Below are positions 55,065 to 63,888 of a DNA stretch of 64,000 bases, piece after piece (position 1 is the first letter of the stretch; every line of letters starts with the position of its first letter). The DNA is from Longispora albida DSM 44784 (lineage in GTDB: Bacteria > Actinomycetota > Actinomycetes > Mycobacteriales > Micromonosporaceae). The translations under genes and the position numbers were made by a program. Under the pieces are notes generated by a model that was not told where the DNA came from, ran no database searches, and saw only the letters and a list, made by a program, of their open reading frames with translations. The stretch is taken from assembly GCF_000379825.1 (NCBI RefSeq), contig NZ_KB903825.1, positions 666,584 to 730,583 on the forward strand, given 5' to 3'.

Positions 55065-56291
55065 GTGACGGGAGAACTGGTTCGGATCGAGCGACGTGAA
55101 CTCGCTGCCTGGCTTGCCCTGGCCTGCCTGGGCCTCGGGCTCACCGCTCTGGCGGTGCACTCCGGTGCCCAGCTCGGCACGGCCAGCGCGCCCTTCCTGG
55201 GCTTTTACCGGTTCCAGCTCGGCTGGACGAGCCTCGCGGCCCCCGTCGTGGCACTCGCCGTGCTGGCCGTCGCGTGGCGCGGCCTGCTGGCCACAGCCCG
55301 CTGGGGACACGTCCTGGCGGCCAGTTACGCCGCGGCGCTGGCCTGGGCGCTCGCACTGGCCATCGTGGACGGAGCCGACGGGCTGACCCGGGCACTGACC
55401 ACACCGGACGATTCCGCCGGAGCCGGGCACCCGCCCGGCCCGCAGCTCCTGCTCGGCTGGCTGCGCGAGGCCGGGCTGCAGAATCTCACCATCGGGGTAG
55501 TACTCACGGCACTCAGCGTGCTCACGGTGCCGATCGTATTGATCGCCGTCCGGGGATCCTGCGGGGACGGTGCCGCGCGGGCCTTCGCGCCGGTGCTCAT
55601 CCTCGCCCCGTACGCGGTGTGGGTGGCCGTGAGCCTCGACGGCATCGTGGCCCTGCTCGGCGCGGCCGGCGTCATGCTCGGCGAGCGCGGCAGCAAGCAC
55701 ATCCGGCGGGGCTGGCGGGCGTTCGGCCTCGCCCTGGCGGCCGGCGCGGTGCTGGGCGTCGCGGCCCTGTTCTCGTACTCGGTGCCGTGGCTCGGGCTCT
55801 CCGTCATCTGCCTCTACTTCGCCCGGCGGCGGCCGATGCTGCACCTGGCGACGGGGCTGGGGGCGCTGGCCCCGGTACTCGTGGCGACCCTGGCCGGATT
55901 CAACTGGTTCGATGGACTGCTGACGGCGCGGGACGACTTCGCCGCGCGGGTCGAGCCGCACCGCTCGGCGCTGTGGTGGGCCGGGATCAGCCTGGTCGCA
56001 CTGCTGCTGGCCGCGGGCCCGGCCCTGATCGCGAGCGTGCGGAAGCTGCGGAACACGCCGGGCTGGCCGTTCCTGGTCGGAGCGGCGGTGGCGATCGTGT
56101 TCTCGGTGGTGGCCGGCTTCGCCAGGGGCGGCGTCGAGCACGCCTGGCTGCCGTTCTTCCCCTGGCTGCTGGTCGCTGCCACGGCACCGGAGGAGCAGGG
56201 CGGCGAACCGGTCGGCTCGCCGCTCCTCCTCGTGGCCGGTGGCGCGGTCACCGCCCTCGTGATCGAGGCGGTGCTGTCGACACCCTGGTGA
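55065..56291 (+). CDS. Polytopic membrane protein, possibly GT-C-like
   Basis: This 408-residue protein has about eleven hydrophobic segments, starting at GTG 55065 with TAGCCT 11 bases upstream (likely leaderless). A loop early in the protein (GFYRFQLGWTSLAAP) and the segment VSLDGIVALLGAAGVML resemble the DxD-poor loops of actinobacterial mannosyltransferase-like membrane proteins. No catalytic motif is certain. It is convergent with the ABC-F gene, with a palindromic element between them. Confidence 0.6.
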   Translation: MTGELVRIERRELAAWLALACLGLGLTALAVHSGAQLGTASAPFLGFYRFQLGWTSLAAPVVALAVLAVAWRGLLATARWGHVLAASYAAALAWALALAIVDGADGLTRALTTPDDSAGAGHPPGPQLLLGWLREAGLQNLTIGVVLTALSVLTVPIVLIAVRGSCGDGAARAFAPVLILAPYAVWVAVSLDGIVALLGAAGVMLGERGSKHIRRGWRAFGLALAAGAVLGVAALFSYSVPWLGLSVICLYFARRRPMLHLATGLGALAPVLVATLAGFNWFDGLLTARDDFAARVEPHRSALWWAGISLVALLLAAGPALIASVRKLRNTPGWPFLVGAAVAIVFSVVAGFARGGVEHAWLPFFPWLLVAATAPEEQGGEPVGSPLLLVAGGAVTALVIEAVLSTPW

Positions 56292-56296
56292 TGCGA

Positions 56297-56338
56297 ATGG
56301 GACCCCTCATGTCGCTATAGCGACATGAGGGGTCCCAT
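56297..56338. repeat. Dispersed palindromic element, copy B (42-bp perfect palindrome)
   Basis: A perfect 42-bp palindrome centred at 56317/56318 (key bases GGGACCCCTCATG, centre CTATAG) shares its core with 45497-45546. It lies between two converging genes, 5 bases after the membrane-protein stop and 11 bases before the ABC-F stop, as a two-way terminator would. Confidence 0.88.
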
Positions 56339-56349
56339 CATCACTCTGG

Positions 56350-57969
56350 CTACGCGAGTTCGACGAGTTCGAGCAGGTCGTCGGACCAGGCGTCCTCCAC
56401 GCCGTCCGGGAGCAGGATCGCCCGGTCCGGCTTGAGGGCGAGGATCGCGCCCGGGTCGTGCGTGACCAGGACTATCGCGCCCGGGTAGTTGGCGATCGCG
56501 TCGAGCACCTGCTCGCGGCTCGCCGGGTCGAGGTTGTTGGTCGGCTCGTCGAGCAGCAGCACGTTCGCGCCGGAGCAGACCAGGCCCGCCAGGGCCAGCC
56601 GGGTCTTCTCGCCACCGGAGAGCACCCCGGCCGGCTTGTCCACGTCGTCGCCGGAGAACAGGAACGCGCCGAGGATCTTGCGCAGCTCGGTGTCCGTCTG
56701 GCCAGTGCCGTGCGGGCCGATCGCCGAGGACGCCGAGCGCATGTGGTCGAGAACCGTGCGGGACACGTCCAGGGTCTCGTGCTCCTGGGCGTAGTAGCCG
56801 ATCCGCAGGCCGTGACCCGCGACCACCTCGCCGGTGTCTGACTCGATCACGCCGCCGAGCATGCGCAGCAGCGTCGTCTTGCCAGCACCGTTCAGGCCGA
56901 TGATGGCCACCCGCGAGCCCCGGTCGACGGCCACGTCCACGTCGGTGAAGATCTCCAGCGAACCGTAGGACTTGCTCAGGCCGCTCGCCGTCAGCGGGGT
57001 CTTGCCGCAGGGCACCGGAGCCGGGAACCGGACCTTGGCGACCTTGTCGCTGGCCCGGACCTCCTCCAGCCCGCTGATCATCTTCTCGGCCCGCTTGGCC
57101 ATGTTCTGCGCGGCGACGGTCTTGGTGGCCTTGGCCCGCATCTTGTCCGCCTGGGCGAACAGCGCGCCGGCCTTCTTCTCGGCGTTGGCCCGCTCGCGCT
57201 TGCGGCGGCGCTCGTCGGACTCGCGCTGGGTGAGATAGGCCTTCCAGCCCAGGCTGTACTGGTCGACGACCGAACGGTTCGCGTCCAGATACCAGACCTT
57301 GTTGACTACAGCTTCGAGCAGCGAGGCGTCGTGACTGATCACGATCAGCCCGCTCTTGTGCCCGGCGAGGTAGTCGCGCAGCCAGTTGATCGAGTCAGCG
57401 TCGAGGTGGTTCGTCGGCTCGTCGAGCAGCAGGATGCCGCCCTCCGCTCCGTCGGAGAACAGGATCCGGGCCAGCTCGATCCGGCGGCGCTGACCACCGG
57501 AGAGGGTGCCGAGGTTCTGGGCGAGTACCCGGTCGGGCAGGCCCAGGTTGGAGCAGATCCGGGCGGCCTCCGCCTCGGCAGCGTAGCCACCGAGGGCGGC
57601 GAACCGGTCCTCCAGATTGCCGTACTTGCGGACCAGCTTGTCGCTGTGGTCCGTGGCGAGCTGGGCCTCGACGACCTTCATGTCGGCCATGATGACGTCG
57701 AGCCCGCGCGCGGAGAGCACCCGGTCGCGGGCCCGCTGCTCGGGGTCGCCAGTGCGGGGGTCCTGCGGGAGGTACCCGATCGGGCCCTTGGTGTCGACCT
57801 GGCCCGTGTACGGCTGGCCCTCGCCAGCGAGGACCTTCAGGGTGGTGGTCTTGCCCGCCCCGTTGCGGCCGACGAGGCCGATCCGGTCGCCGGGCTGGAC
57901 CCGGAGGGTGGTGTCGGACAGCAGGATGCGGGCGCCGGCGCGCAGCTCGAGGCCGGTCACGGAAATCAT
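56350..57969 (-). CDS. ABC-F family ATPase (EttA/Uup-like)
   Basis: This 539-residue protein has two ATPase domains in tandem and no membrane domain: Walker A GRNGAGKTT and GLNGAGKTT, signatures LSGGQRRR and LSGGEKTR, Walker B ILLLDEPTNHLD and VLLLDEPTNNLD. The basic linker (ESDERRRKRERANAEKKAG onward) is the P-site tRNA interaction motif region. ABC-F proteins act on the ribosome, as translation factors or antibiotic-protection proteins. The linker is of ordinary length, so a housekeeping translation role is more likely than resistance. ATG 57969 is the start; the ribosome binding site is weak. Confidence 0.9.
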   Translation of the reverse strand: MISVTGLELRAGARILLSDTTLRVQPGDRIGLVGRNGAGKTTTLKVLAGEGQPYTGQVDTKGPIGYLPQDPRTGDPEQRARDRVLSARGLDVIMADMKVVEAQLATDHSDKLVRKYGNLEDRFAALGGYAAEAEAARICSNLGLPDRVLAQNLGTLSGGQRRRIELARILFSDGAEGGILLLDEPTNHLDADSINWLRDYLAGHKSGLIVISHDASLLEAVVNKVWYLDANRSVVDQYSLGWKAYLTQRESDERRRKRERANAEKKAGALFAQADKMRAKATKTVAAQNMAKRAEKMISGLEEVRASDKVAKVRFPAPVPCGKTPLTASGLSKSYGSLEIFTDVDVAVDRGSRVAIIGLNGAGKTTLLRMLGGVIESDTGEVVAGHGLRIGYYAQEHETLDVSRTVLDHMRSASSAIGPHGTGQTDTELRKILGAFLFSGDDVDKPAGVLSGGEKTRLALAGLVCSGANVLLLDEPTNNLDPASREQVLDAIANYPGAIVLVTHDPGAILALKPDRAILLPDGVEDAWSDDLLELVELA

Positions 57970-58264
57970 GGTTGCCAGGCTCTTTCTCGGAAAAATATGA
58001 CGACAGGGACGAGAGCGGACATCGTCCGGGTCAATCGAGGAGCAGTGGCATGCTGGCGAGTCTACCGGGGCCCGATTCGTGATCAACATGGGTTTTACGT
58101 CACCCCGCGTCACCAGGCATCACCGAGGCCTTCCGGCCACGCGGCCGGGCCAGCTGCCCGCAAAACGGGACAAAGAGCTGAGTTTGCGCGATGCTGAGCA
58201 GGGAGGATCTCGCCGCGCGGCCACCGCCGCACACAGGCGGGCTGGACGACGCGGACGGTGGCCA

Positions 58265-59269
58265 GTGGAGTTCAACGAAGAGGCCGAAGCCGACACCTCA
58301 CAGGTCAAGGACCTCAGGGGTTCCCCGGGCGGCGGCGGTGGCTTCCCGTTCCCTCAGGCAGGCGGAGGTACTGGCGGCGGCCCGGGCGGGATCGACGTCG
58401 GCGGCATGCTGGGCGGCAAGGGCGGCCTGCTCGGCGGCGGCGTGGTCGGCCTGCTCGTCCTGTGCCTGCTCGGCTTCCTCGGTGTCGGCGGCGGGGTCGG
58501 CGGCCTCGGTGGCCTCCTGGAGTCCGGCACGGACACCGGTGCTGGCGCGCCCGTGGACAACACCAACATCCAGCAGAAATGCGCCACCAGCAACCCGGAC
58601 CGGTTCAACGACCGCGACTGCCGCAACGTCTACTACGTCAACTCGATCCAGAGCTACTGGAGCCAGGGCCTCCAGCAGAACTTCGGCCGGGCGTACCGGC
58701 CGGCCCCGACCAACTTCTTCAGCGGTGCCGTCCGGACGGCGTGCGGCCAGGCCTCCTCCGGCGTCGGCCCGTTCTACTGTCCCGGTGACAGCGCCGTCTA
58801 CATCGACCTGACGTTCTACGACGAGCTGGCCCGCAGGTTCGGGGCACCCGGCCAGTTCGCCCAGGCGTACGTGCTGGCCCACGAGTACGGCCACCACGTC
58901 CAGAACCTGCTCGGCACGGAAGCCCAGATGCGCCGGGCCCAGCAGCGCGACCCCGGCAACGCCAACCAGTACTCCGTGATGCTCGAACTCCAGGCCGACT
59001 GCTATGCCGGAGTGTGGGCGAAGTCCGCGACCGCGACGACCGACCAGCGCGGCAAGCCCATCTTCAAGACCCTGACCCAGCAGGACATCCAGCAGGCCGT
59101 GCAGGCGGCCGGCGCTGTCGGCGACGACTCGATCCAGAAGAAGGCGACAGGCTCGATCAACGAGGCGGCCTGGACCCACGGCTCCAGCGCCCAGCGCCAG
59201 GAGTGGTTCATCCGCGGCTACGACACCGGCGACCCGAAGCAGTGCAACACGTTCGGTAACGCGCTGTAG
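58265..59269 (+). CDS. Neutral zinc metallopeptidase (YpfJ-like), membrane-anchored
   Basis: This 334-residue protein starts at GTG 58265 with VEFNEEAEADTSQVKDLRG, the usual family start. A Gly-rich stretch and one membrane segment (about 60-82) follow. The extracellular domain has the zinc motif HEYGHH and, further on, LELQADCYAGVWA, whose Glu is the third ligand. Several cysteines (QQKCATS, DRDCRN, TACGQ, FYCPG) may form disulphides. Family members are of uncertain function, possibly cell-wall or protein processing. The last 33 bases of the gene recur at 60911. The 295-base gap upstream (57970-58264) shows no clear gene. Confidence 0.85.
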   Translation: MEFNEEAEADTSQVKDLRGSPGGGGGFPFPQAGGGTGGGPGGIDVGGMLGGKGGLLGGGVVGLLVLCLLGFLGVGGGVGGLGGLLESGTDTGAGAPVDNTNIQQKCATSNPDRFNDRDCRNVYYVNSIQSYWSQGLQQNFGRAYRPAPTNFFSGAVRTACGQASSGVGPFYCPGDSAVYIDLTFYDELARRFGAPGQFAQAYVLAHEYGHHVQNLLGTEAQMRRAQQRDPGNANQYSVMLELQADCYAGVWAKSATATTDQRGKPIFKTLTQQDIQQAVQAAGAVGDDSIQKKATGSINEAAWTHGSSAQRQEWFIRGYDTGDPKQCNTFGNAL

Positions 59270-59310
59270 TCCGGTTCCGCGCCCAAGATCAGCTGAGCGA
59301 GAATGGGAAC

Positions 59311-60075
59311 GTGACGGAGACGTTCGGGTCAGTCGCGACCCTCGCCGGTCAGCTGGAGGTCGTGACGATGGAGCTGCGGCGGATCGCGTCCGTGCAGGCC
59401 TCGCTCCCGGTCGCCCGGCGCGAGGTCGACCGGCTGACGGACCTCGCGGACGTCCGGGAGCGGATCGACGGGATGACCGCCGTGGCAGAGGAGATCCTCG
59501 CGATGCAGTCCCCCCGCGGGACGAACTCGCAGAATAGCCAGCGCAGTCAGCTGAGCACCCTCGCCAGCCTCCGCCGGGGCGCGACGCTCCGCACGATCCT
59601 GCAGGCGGACATCCTGCGGGACCCGGACGCCGCAGCCCGGGCCCGGCGGCTCAACGCGGCGGGTGACCGGCACCGCGTCTTCGACGGACCGGTCCAGCAG
59701 GTTCTGGTGTTCGACCGCTCGACGGCATTCGTCCGATCCGACCCCACCGACTATGCCGACGGCGCGATCATCATCCGGCAGCCGGGCGTGCTCGCCACGC
59801 TCATCCACCTCTTCGAGCGGACCTGGGCGGCGTCGCGGGACCTCAACGCACCCGCCGACCCACTGCACCGGCTGTCGCCCCGGGAGCGCGAGGTGCTGGC
59901 CCTGGTCGCCGACGGTCAGTCCAACGGGGCCGTGGCGCGTACCCTGCACGTCACCGAGGCCGCGATCGCCAAGCACATGGCCAGCATCTTCACCAAGCTC
60001 GATCTGCCGTCCACGGAGGACTCCCATCGCCGGGTGCGGGCGGTCCTCGTCTACCTGCGCGCCAGCGGCGGGTAG
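59311..60075 (+). CDS. LuxR-family transcriptional regulator
   Basis: This 254-residue protein has a C-terminal LuxR helix-turn-helix (LSPREREVLALVADGQSNGAVARTL, then EAAIAKHMASIFTKL, residues about 187-235). The N-terminal part is helical (LRRIASVQASLPVARREVDRLTDL) and the middle resembles the sensor region of actinobacterial transcriptional regulators without a known receiver. No phosphorylation site is seen. The membrane-protein gene 70 bases downstream is a plausible target. Start GTG 59311. Confidence 0.85.
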   Translation: MTETFGSVATLAGQLEVVTMELRRIASVQASLPVARREVDRLTDLADVRERIDGMTAVAEEILAMQSPRGTNSQNSQRSQLSTLASLRRGATLRTILQADILRDPDAAARARRLNAAGDRHRVFDGPVQQVLVFDRSTAFVRSDPTDYADGAIIIRQPGVLATLIHLFERTWAASRDLNAPADPLHRLSPREREVLALVADGQSNGAVARTLHVTEAAIAKHMASIFTKLDLPSTEDSHRRVRAVLVYLRASGG

Positions 60076-60145
60076 TGCCAGGTCTACCTTCGGTTCTCGC
60101 TCCAGCACCAGTGCGGCCGACCGACGGTACGGATGCAATGGTCAC

Positions 60146-60868
60146 ATGATCAAAAACGAGACCACCACACTGCCCGGCCGCTGGATCGAGGGCGCCGGAC
60201 TGATCCTCGGCCCGGTGCTCCTCCTCGCGGGCGTGCTGGCCAGGATCGAGGAAGGCGACTTCTTCCCGGCACAGCTGGCCGCCTACGCCAGGCAGCCCGG
60301 CCAGATGGTGCTGTCCTACAGCCTGTTCGCGGCGGGCACCGTCCTGCTCTGGCCCGCCGTCACGGCTGTGGCCCGCCGGATCGGGCTCCGCTTCCCCGGC
60401 TGGGCCCGCTGGGGCACCGTGCTGGTGGTGTTCGGCCTGTTCGGCCGGGTCTTCCACGCGGGCGTCAGCCACCTGGCGTTCCAGCTGGTTGACGCGATCG
60501 GGGTCGAGGCGGCGACCCGGGCCGTCGAGTCCACCTACGGCGCGTTCCACGTGTTCAAGGCCGTCAACGTCTTCATCATGGCCGGCTGGGTGGTGCTCGC
60601 GATCGGCGCGTTCCGGGCCCGGGCCCTGGGAGCCGGGGCACTGGGCATCGCCCGGTGCGCCGGGCTGGCCCTCGCCGCCGGCCTGCCACTCGGGGTCCTC
60701 AAGGGCAGCAGCGACCCCATCTCGCTGGTCGCGATCCTCGGCCTCTCGGTGGCCCTCGTACCGCTGGGCGTCACGACATTGAAGAACGGTCCCTCGCCCC
60801 GGTGGTGGGCGGTGGCGCTCACTATCGGGCTGATCCCGGTGGCATTCTTCCTCGGCGTGTCCGGCTGA
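60146..60868 (+). CDS. Hypothetical multi-spanning membrane protein
   Basis: This 240-residue protein has about seven hydrophobic segments (near 15-33, 55-75, 86-105, 137-160, 165-182, 192-210 and 220-238) and no enzymatic motif I can name. It follows the LuxR gene in the same direction and ends about 115 bases before the unknown gene at 60983. A regulator-with-target pair is the most likely arrangement. Confidence 0.65.
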   Translation: MIKNETTTLPGRWIEGAGLILGPVLLLAGVLARIEEGDFFPAQLAAYARQPGQMVLSYSLFAAGTVLLWPAVTAVARRIGLRFPGWARWGTVLVVFGLFGRVFHAGVSHLAFQLVDAIGVEAATRAVESTYGAFHVFKAVNVFIMAGWVVLAIGAFRARALGAGALGIARCAGLALAAGLPLGVLKGSSDPISLVAILGLSVALVPLGVTTLKNGPSPRWWAVALTIGLIPVAFFLGVSG

Positions 60869-60910
60869 GGAACGTCGCAGGCCGTGCATGGCGGCAGGCT
60901 GGACCGGCGG

Positions 60911-60943
60911 CCCGAAGCAGTGCAACACGTTCGGCAACGCGCT
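60911..60943 (+). repeat. 33-base vestige of the metallopeptidase 3' end
   Basis: Bases 60911-60943 match 59233-59265 with one difference in 33. In the metallopeptidase those bases encode PKQCNTFGNA followed by the last Leu. Here the stop codon is absent and there is no gene around it. The reading frame of the copy gives GWTGGPKQCNTFGNALG, so it looks like a leftover of a duplicated gene end. Confidence 0.75.
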
Positions 60944-60982
60944 CGGGCCCGTTGCCCGCAGGAAGGCTGGGAGCATCGGGGC

Positions 60983-61279
60983 ATGGTGGATGAGGTGCTG
61001 AGCCGGGCTGTGGTGGTTTACGTCTGGGGTGCGGGCGGGCACAGGAGCTGGCCGGGGCGGGACGCTGACGCGGTTCGCGGGCTGTTCGGTGAGCGGGCCG
61101 CCGGGTTGCTGGTGCGGATCGATGGGTTGTTCGGGGAGGTCGCGCACTTCTTCGGCGAGCCCGGTGACCTGGCCGAGGTCGGCGCGAAGGTCCGGGAGTC
61201 GTTGCGGGTGAGCCATCCGGAACTCAGTGCCGAGGCGTGCGGGGCCATCGCGTCGAGTTGCACCTTCAGCTGGAAGTAG
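60983..61279 (+). CDS. Small hypothetical protein
   Basis: This 98-residue protein is read from ATG 60983. Features are YVWGAGGHRSWPGRDADAV near the N-terminus, a hydrophobic middle (RAAGLLVRIDGLFGEVAHFF) and two cysteines near the C-terminus (SAEACGAIASSCTFSWK). No family is recognised. It precedes the 216-residue unknown gene by 22 bases, in the same direction, so the pair may be co-transcribed. The mixed GTT/GGT and GTG codon use looks less GC-biased than that of the neighbours. Confidence 0.5.
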   Translation: MVDEVLSRAVVVYVWGAGGHRSWPGRDADAVRGLFGERAAGLLVRIDGLFGEVAHFFGEPGDLAEVGAKVRESLRVSHPELSAEACGAIASSCTFSWK

Positions 61280-61301
61280 GCCGGGACGGCAGAATGGGCG
61301 G

Positions 61302-61952
61302 GTGCCTCATGTTCTGGATCAGCCTGGTTCGCTGCTGCCGGTGACGCAGCGGTTTCTGGCGGCGGCCGGCCGGCACGTCGTTGTCGATCTCGGGCCGGAT
61401 GACGCGACCTGCCTGGCCAGGCTCGCCGTAGTGTTCGGTGAGGCGGATCCAGGTGTTGTCACGAACTTGCGGAGGATTCAGGAGAGGTACTCGGGGCTTG
61501 CCTATCAGAGTGCTTTCTTCAGTGAGGACGTGTTCTTCCAGCCGGTGCTCGAACCTGATCCGGGTGACACGGCGGTCGAGTTCCTGTACGCGGTTCACCC
61601 CACCACGGCGAGCTGTGCCGGGGCTGCGTTGCGGCCGGACGGCACTGTGCTGGTCGGCTGGGAGGATCAGGAGGTCGCGGCTTTTCCGTCGCTGGATCAC
61701 CTGCTCAACTGCGATGCGCTGCTTGCGTGGCGTGCGGGGTTGCCGAGGGCTGTGCTGCCCACGGCTGACTCCAGCACAGTGATCTCCGAGCCGAGGTTCA
61801 CACGGATCGACGCCGCTTCCGGGTACACCTCGGAATGGTTTTTCGATCGTGAGGTCCTGATCCATGTGTGCAGCACGTGGAATGCGATCTGGGCGGGCGG
61901 GGAGTCTGTGGTGAGGACGTGGGCGCTGGATGGGCGCGACCCGTTGGGGTGA
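61302..61952 (+). CDS. Hypothetical protein, possibly SMI1/KNR4-like or immunity-type
   Basis: This 216-residue protein is read from GTG 61302 with a weak ribosome binding site. There is no signal peptide and no membrane segment. Visible patterns are YSGLAYQSAFFSEDVFF, TTASCAGAALRPDGTVLVGWEDQEVAAFPSLDHLLNCDALLAWRAG and YTSEWFFDREVLIHVCSTWNAIWAGGE. The mixture of aromatic-rich strands and DALLAW recalls SMI1/KNR4-type immunity or cytoplasmic proteins, but I cannot assign it. Codon use is relaxed, with TTC, GAT and CTT-type codons more common than in its neighbours. Confidence 0.5.
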   Translation: MPHVLDQPGSLLPVTQRFLAAAGRHVVVDLGPDDATCLARLAVVFGEADPGVVTNLRRIQERYSGLAYQSAFFSEDVFFQPVLEPDPGDTAVEFLYAVHPTTASCAGAALRPDGTVLVGWEDQEVAAFPSLDHLLNCDALLAWRAGLPRAVLPTADSSTVISEPRFTRIDAASGYTSEWFFDREVLIHVCSTWNAIWAGGESVVRTWALDGRDPLG

Positions 61953-61984
61953 GGGGCTGAGGCCAGCCCCTCACCTCCGGGCGG

Positions 61985-63874
61985 CTATGCGAGGGGGCGG
62001 CAGAGGAGGGTGTCGGGGACGCCGCCGTGGTTCCAGCGCCAGGTGTAGGCGACGCCGGCGATGTACTCGTTGTCGGCGCACTGTCCCTTGTAGTAGCCGG
62101 GTGCCCAGTCGCTCGCCGTCGAGCCGCCGCCGGCCGGGCGGTTGTCGCCGTGGTCGAACCAGACGTTACGGCCGGTGAGGGGCTGGGCGGTGCGGGTCTG
62201 CGCGCAGAGCAGGGCGGACATCGCGTTGCTGCGGACGGAGTAGCCGACGGCGATGTGGCCGGCCGGGCACTGGAGCTTGTTGTAGCCGGAGGCCCAGTCG
62301 GAGGTGACGAATCGTTCGTCGGTGACCACTGTGGACACTCCGGTCAGTTCTGGCTGCCGGTGATCCGTGCACAGTCCACGGCTGTCGCTGCGGCCCAGGC
62401 CCATCAGGCGCTGTGAGTCTGGGCAGGTGCCCTTGCGCGCGCCGGAGTCCCAGTCGGTGGTGCGCGCGGAGGCGTTGTAGTCGGCGTAGTCGAGGTTGAG
62501 CATGTTCCAGCGGGACGGCTTGGCGACCGGGCCGGTGGCCGACGGCGCGCCGGTCAGCCTGCGCCAGGCGGCCGAGCGCCAGTCACGCGGGTCGTCGATG
62601 GTGACGGCGGTGCCGTTGGTGTCGTACGACAGGAGCGCCCAGTTGTCCACCGGCGACCCGTCGCGCGCCCAGCCGACCAGTGGCCACACGGCGAAGTCGG
62701 TGTCGTTGGCGATCAGGATGTCGGCGAAGGTGCTCCACCAGGCGCGTTCCTTCGCGTCGGCCGAGCCGATGCCGCCGGTACCGAACTCGCTGACCCAGAC
62801 CGGTGCCGTGTGGTGCTGCCCGGCGGTGGTGACGAAGAGTGCTTCCTCGCGGACGACGCGGGCCAGCTCGGCGGCGCTGAAGTCGCGGTACCTGGGGTCG
62901 GAGGTCGCGCCGAGCCCGCTGTCGGCTCCCGTGTTGGCCGGGCCGGTGAAGCCGTAGAAGTGGGCGGAGTAGACGAGCTTGTCCGTGCGGGGCAGGGTGT
63001 TGGAGAGGCTGCCGGCCGGCTTGAGCTGCGGGCGGCCGTGGGGGAAGATCGCCGCCGGGATGCCGTACCAGTTGATGCCCTCCATGATGATCAGGAGGTC
63101 GGGGACTGCGCGCTGGATCGCCAGGCCTGCCTGCTGGTGGGCGAGGTTCAGGTCGTGCTGGTTGCCCCAGCCCCAGTTCGGGTCGTCCCAGGTGTCGCGG
63201 CGTACCTCGTTGCGCAGGTCGGCCCCTGCGACGCGCTTGTTGGCCGCGTAGCGCTGGGCGAGGAACACCCAGTCGGCGATCCACTGCTCGGTGCTCTGGC
63301 CGCTGTTCCAGCGTTCGTTGCCGTCGAGGCCACAGCACCAGCGCGCGGTGGTCGTGTGGTTGTTGAGGATGACGGCGAACCCTTCGGCGGTCAGCGCGCC
63401 GACCACGACGTCGAAGACCTGCAACGGGGTCTTGCCCCGCAGGCCGGGGTTGGCGGCCACCGCGAAGTCCGGGACGGGTGTGGTGTCGTGCAGCATCGCG
63501 TTCGAGAACGGCAGCCGGACACTGTTGATCCCGAGGCCGTGGAAGTCGGCCAGGATGCGGCTCATCGGTACCCGGTCGAGGCCCAGCGGCATGTTGTACG
63601 AGGGGATGCCGTGGGCGTGGTTCGCCGGGTCGCCGATGTCGCCGCTGCCGGTCCAGGTGCCCTGGGCACCCTCCCAGTTCCCGGACTTGAGCTTGAAGCG
63701 GTTGCCGGTGGCGTCGACGACGTAGCGGCCACGGGTGCTCAGCGGGCCGGTCCACGAGCCAGCGAGCCCCGGTTCGGGCTCGCTGGCGCGGGCTGTGGTG
63801 GTGACGGGGGTCAGGAGGGCGGCGAGCAGTGCCAGTGCCGCCACAGGTCGCGTGATCCGCGTGATTCTTCGCAT
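61985..63874 (-). CDS. Secreted glycoside hydrolase family 5 enzyme with C-terminal repeats
   Basis: This 629-residue protein starts at ATG 63874, with GGGAG 5 bases upstream. A signal peptide covers residues 1-30. The catalytic domain (about 35-440) has the two GH5 glutamates: acid/base Glu223 in DLRNEVR and nucleophile Glu363 in VWVSEFGTGG. Likely activities are endoglucanase or a related beta-glycanase. After residue 470 come three related units with DW-x2-G-x3-K-x2-C (474-502, 526-557, 589-625), perhaps a glycan-binding trefoil-like module. The gene is alone, with repeat sequences in its upstream region. Confidence 0.85.
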   Translation of the reverse strand: MRRITRITRPVAALALLAALLTPVTTTARASEPEPGLAGSWTGPLSTRGRYVVDATGNRFKLKSGNWEGAQGTWTGSGDIGDPANHAHGIPSYNMPLGLDRVPMSRILADFHGLGINSVRLPFSNAMLHDTTPVPDFAVAANPGLRGKTPLQVFDVVVGALTAEGFAVILNNHTTTARWCCGLDGNERWNSGQSTEQWIADWVFLAQRYAANKRVAGADLRNEVRRDTWDDPNWGWGNQHDLNLAHQQAGLAIQRAVPDLLIIMEGINWYGIPAAIFPHGRPQLKPAGSLSNTLPRTDKLVYSAHFYGFTGPANTGADSGLGATSDPRYRDFSAAELARVVREEALFVTTAGQHHTAPVWVSEFGTGGIGSADAKERAWWSTFADILIANDTDFAVWPLVGWARDGSPVDNWALLSYDTNGTAVTIDDPRDWRSAAWRRLTGAPSATGPVAKPSRWNMLNLDYADYNASARTTDWDSGARKGTCPDSQRLMGLGRSDSRGLCTDHRQPELTGVSTVVTDERFVTSDWASGYNKLQCPAGHIAVGYSVRSNAMSALLCAQTRTAQPLTGRNVWFDHGDNRPAGGGSTASDWAPGYYKGQCADNEYIAGVAYTWRWNHGGVPDTLLCRPLA

Positions 63875-63888
63875 GCGTACTCCCAGGA

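Noticed and set aside
56350-57969. Antibiotic resistance ABC-F protein
   Set aside because: The inter-domain linker is of ordinary length, and no biosynthetic cluster or leader attenuator is next to it. A housekeeping translation factor is more likely.
61985-63874. CebR operator for cellulase control
   Set aside because: The TGGGAGCGCTCCCA-type site is absent upstream. Other short repeats are present instead.
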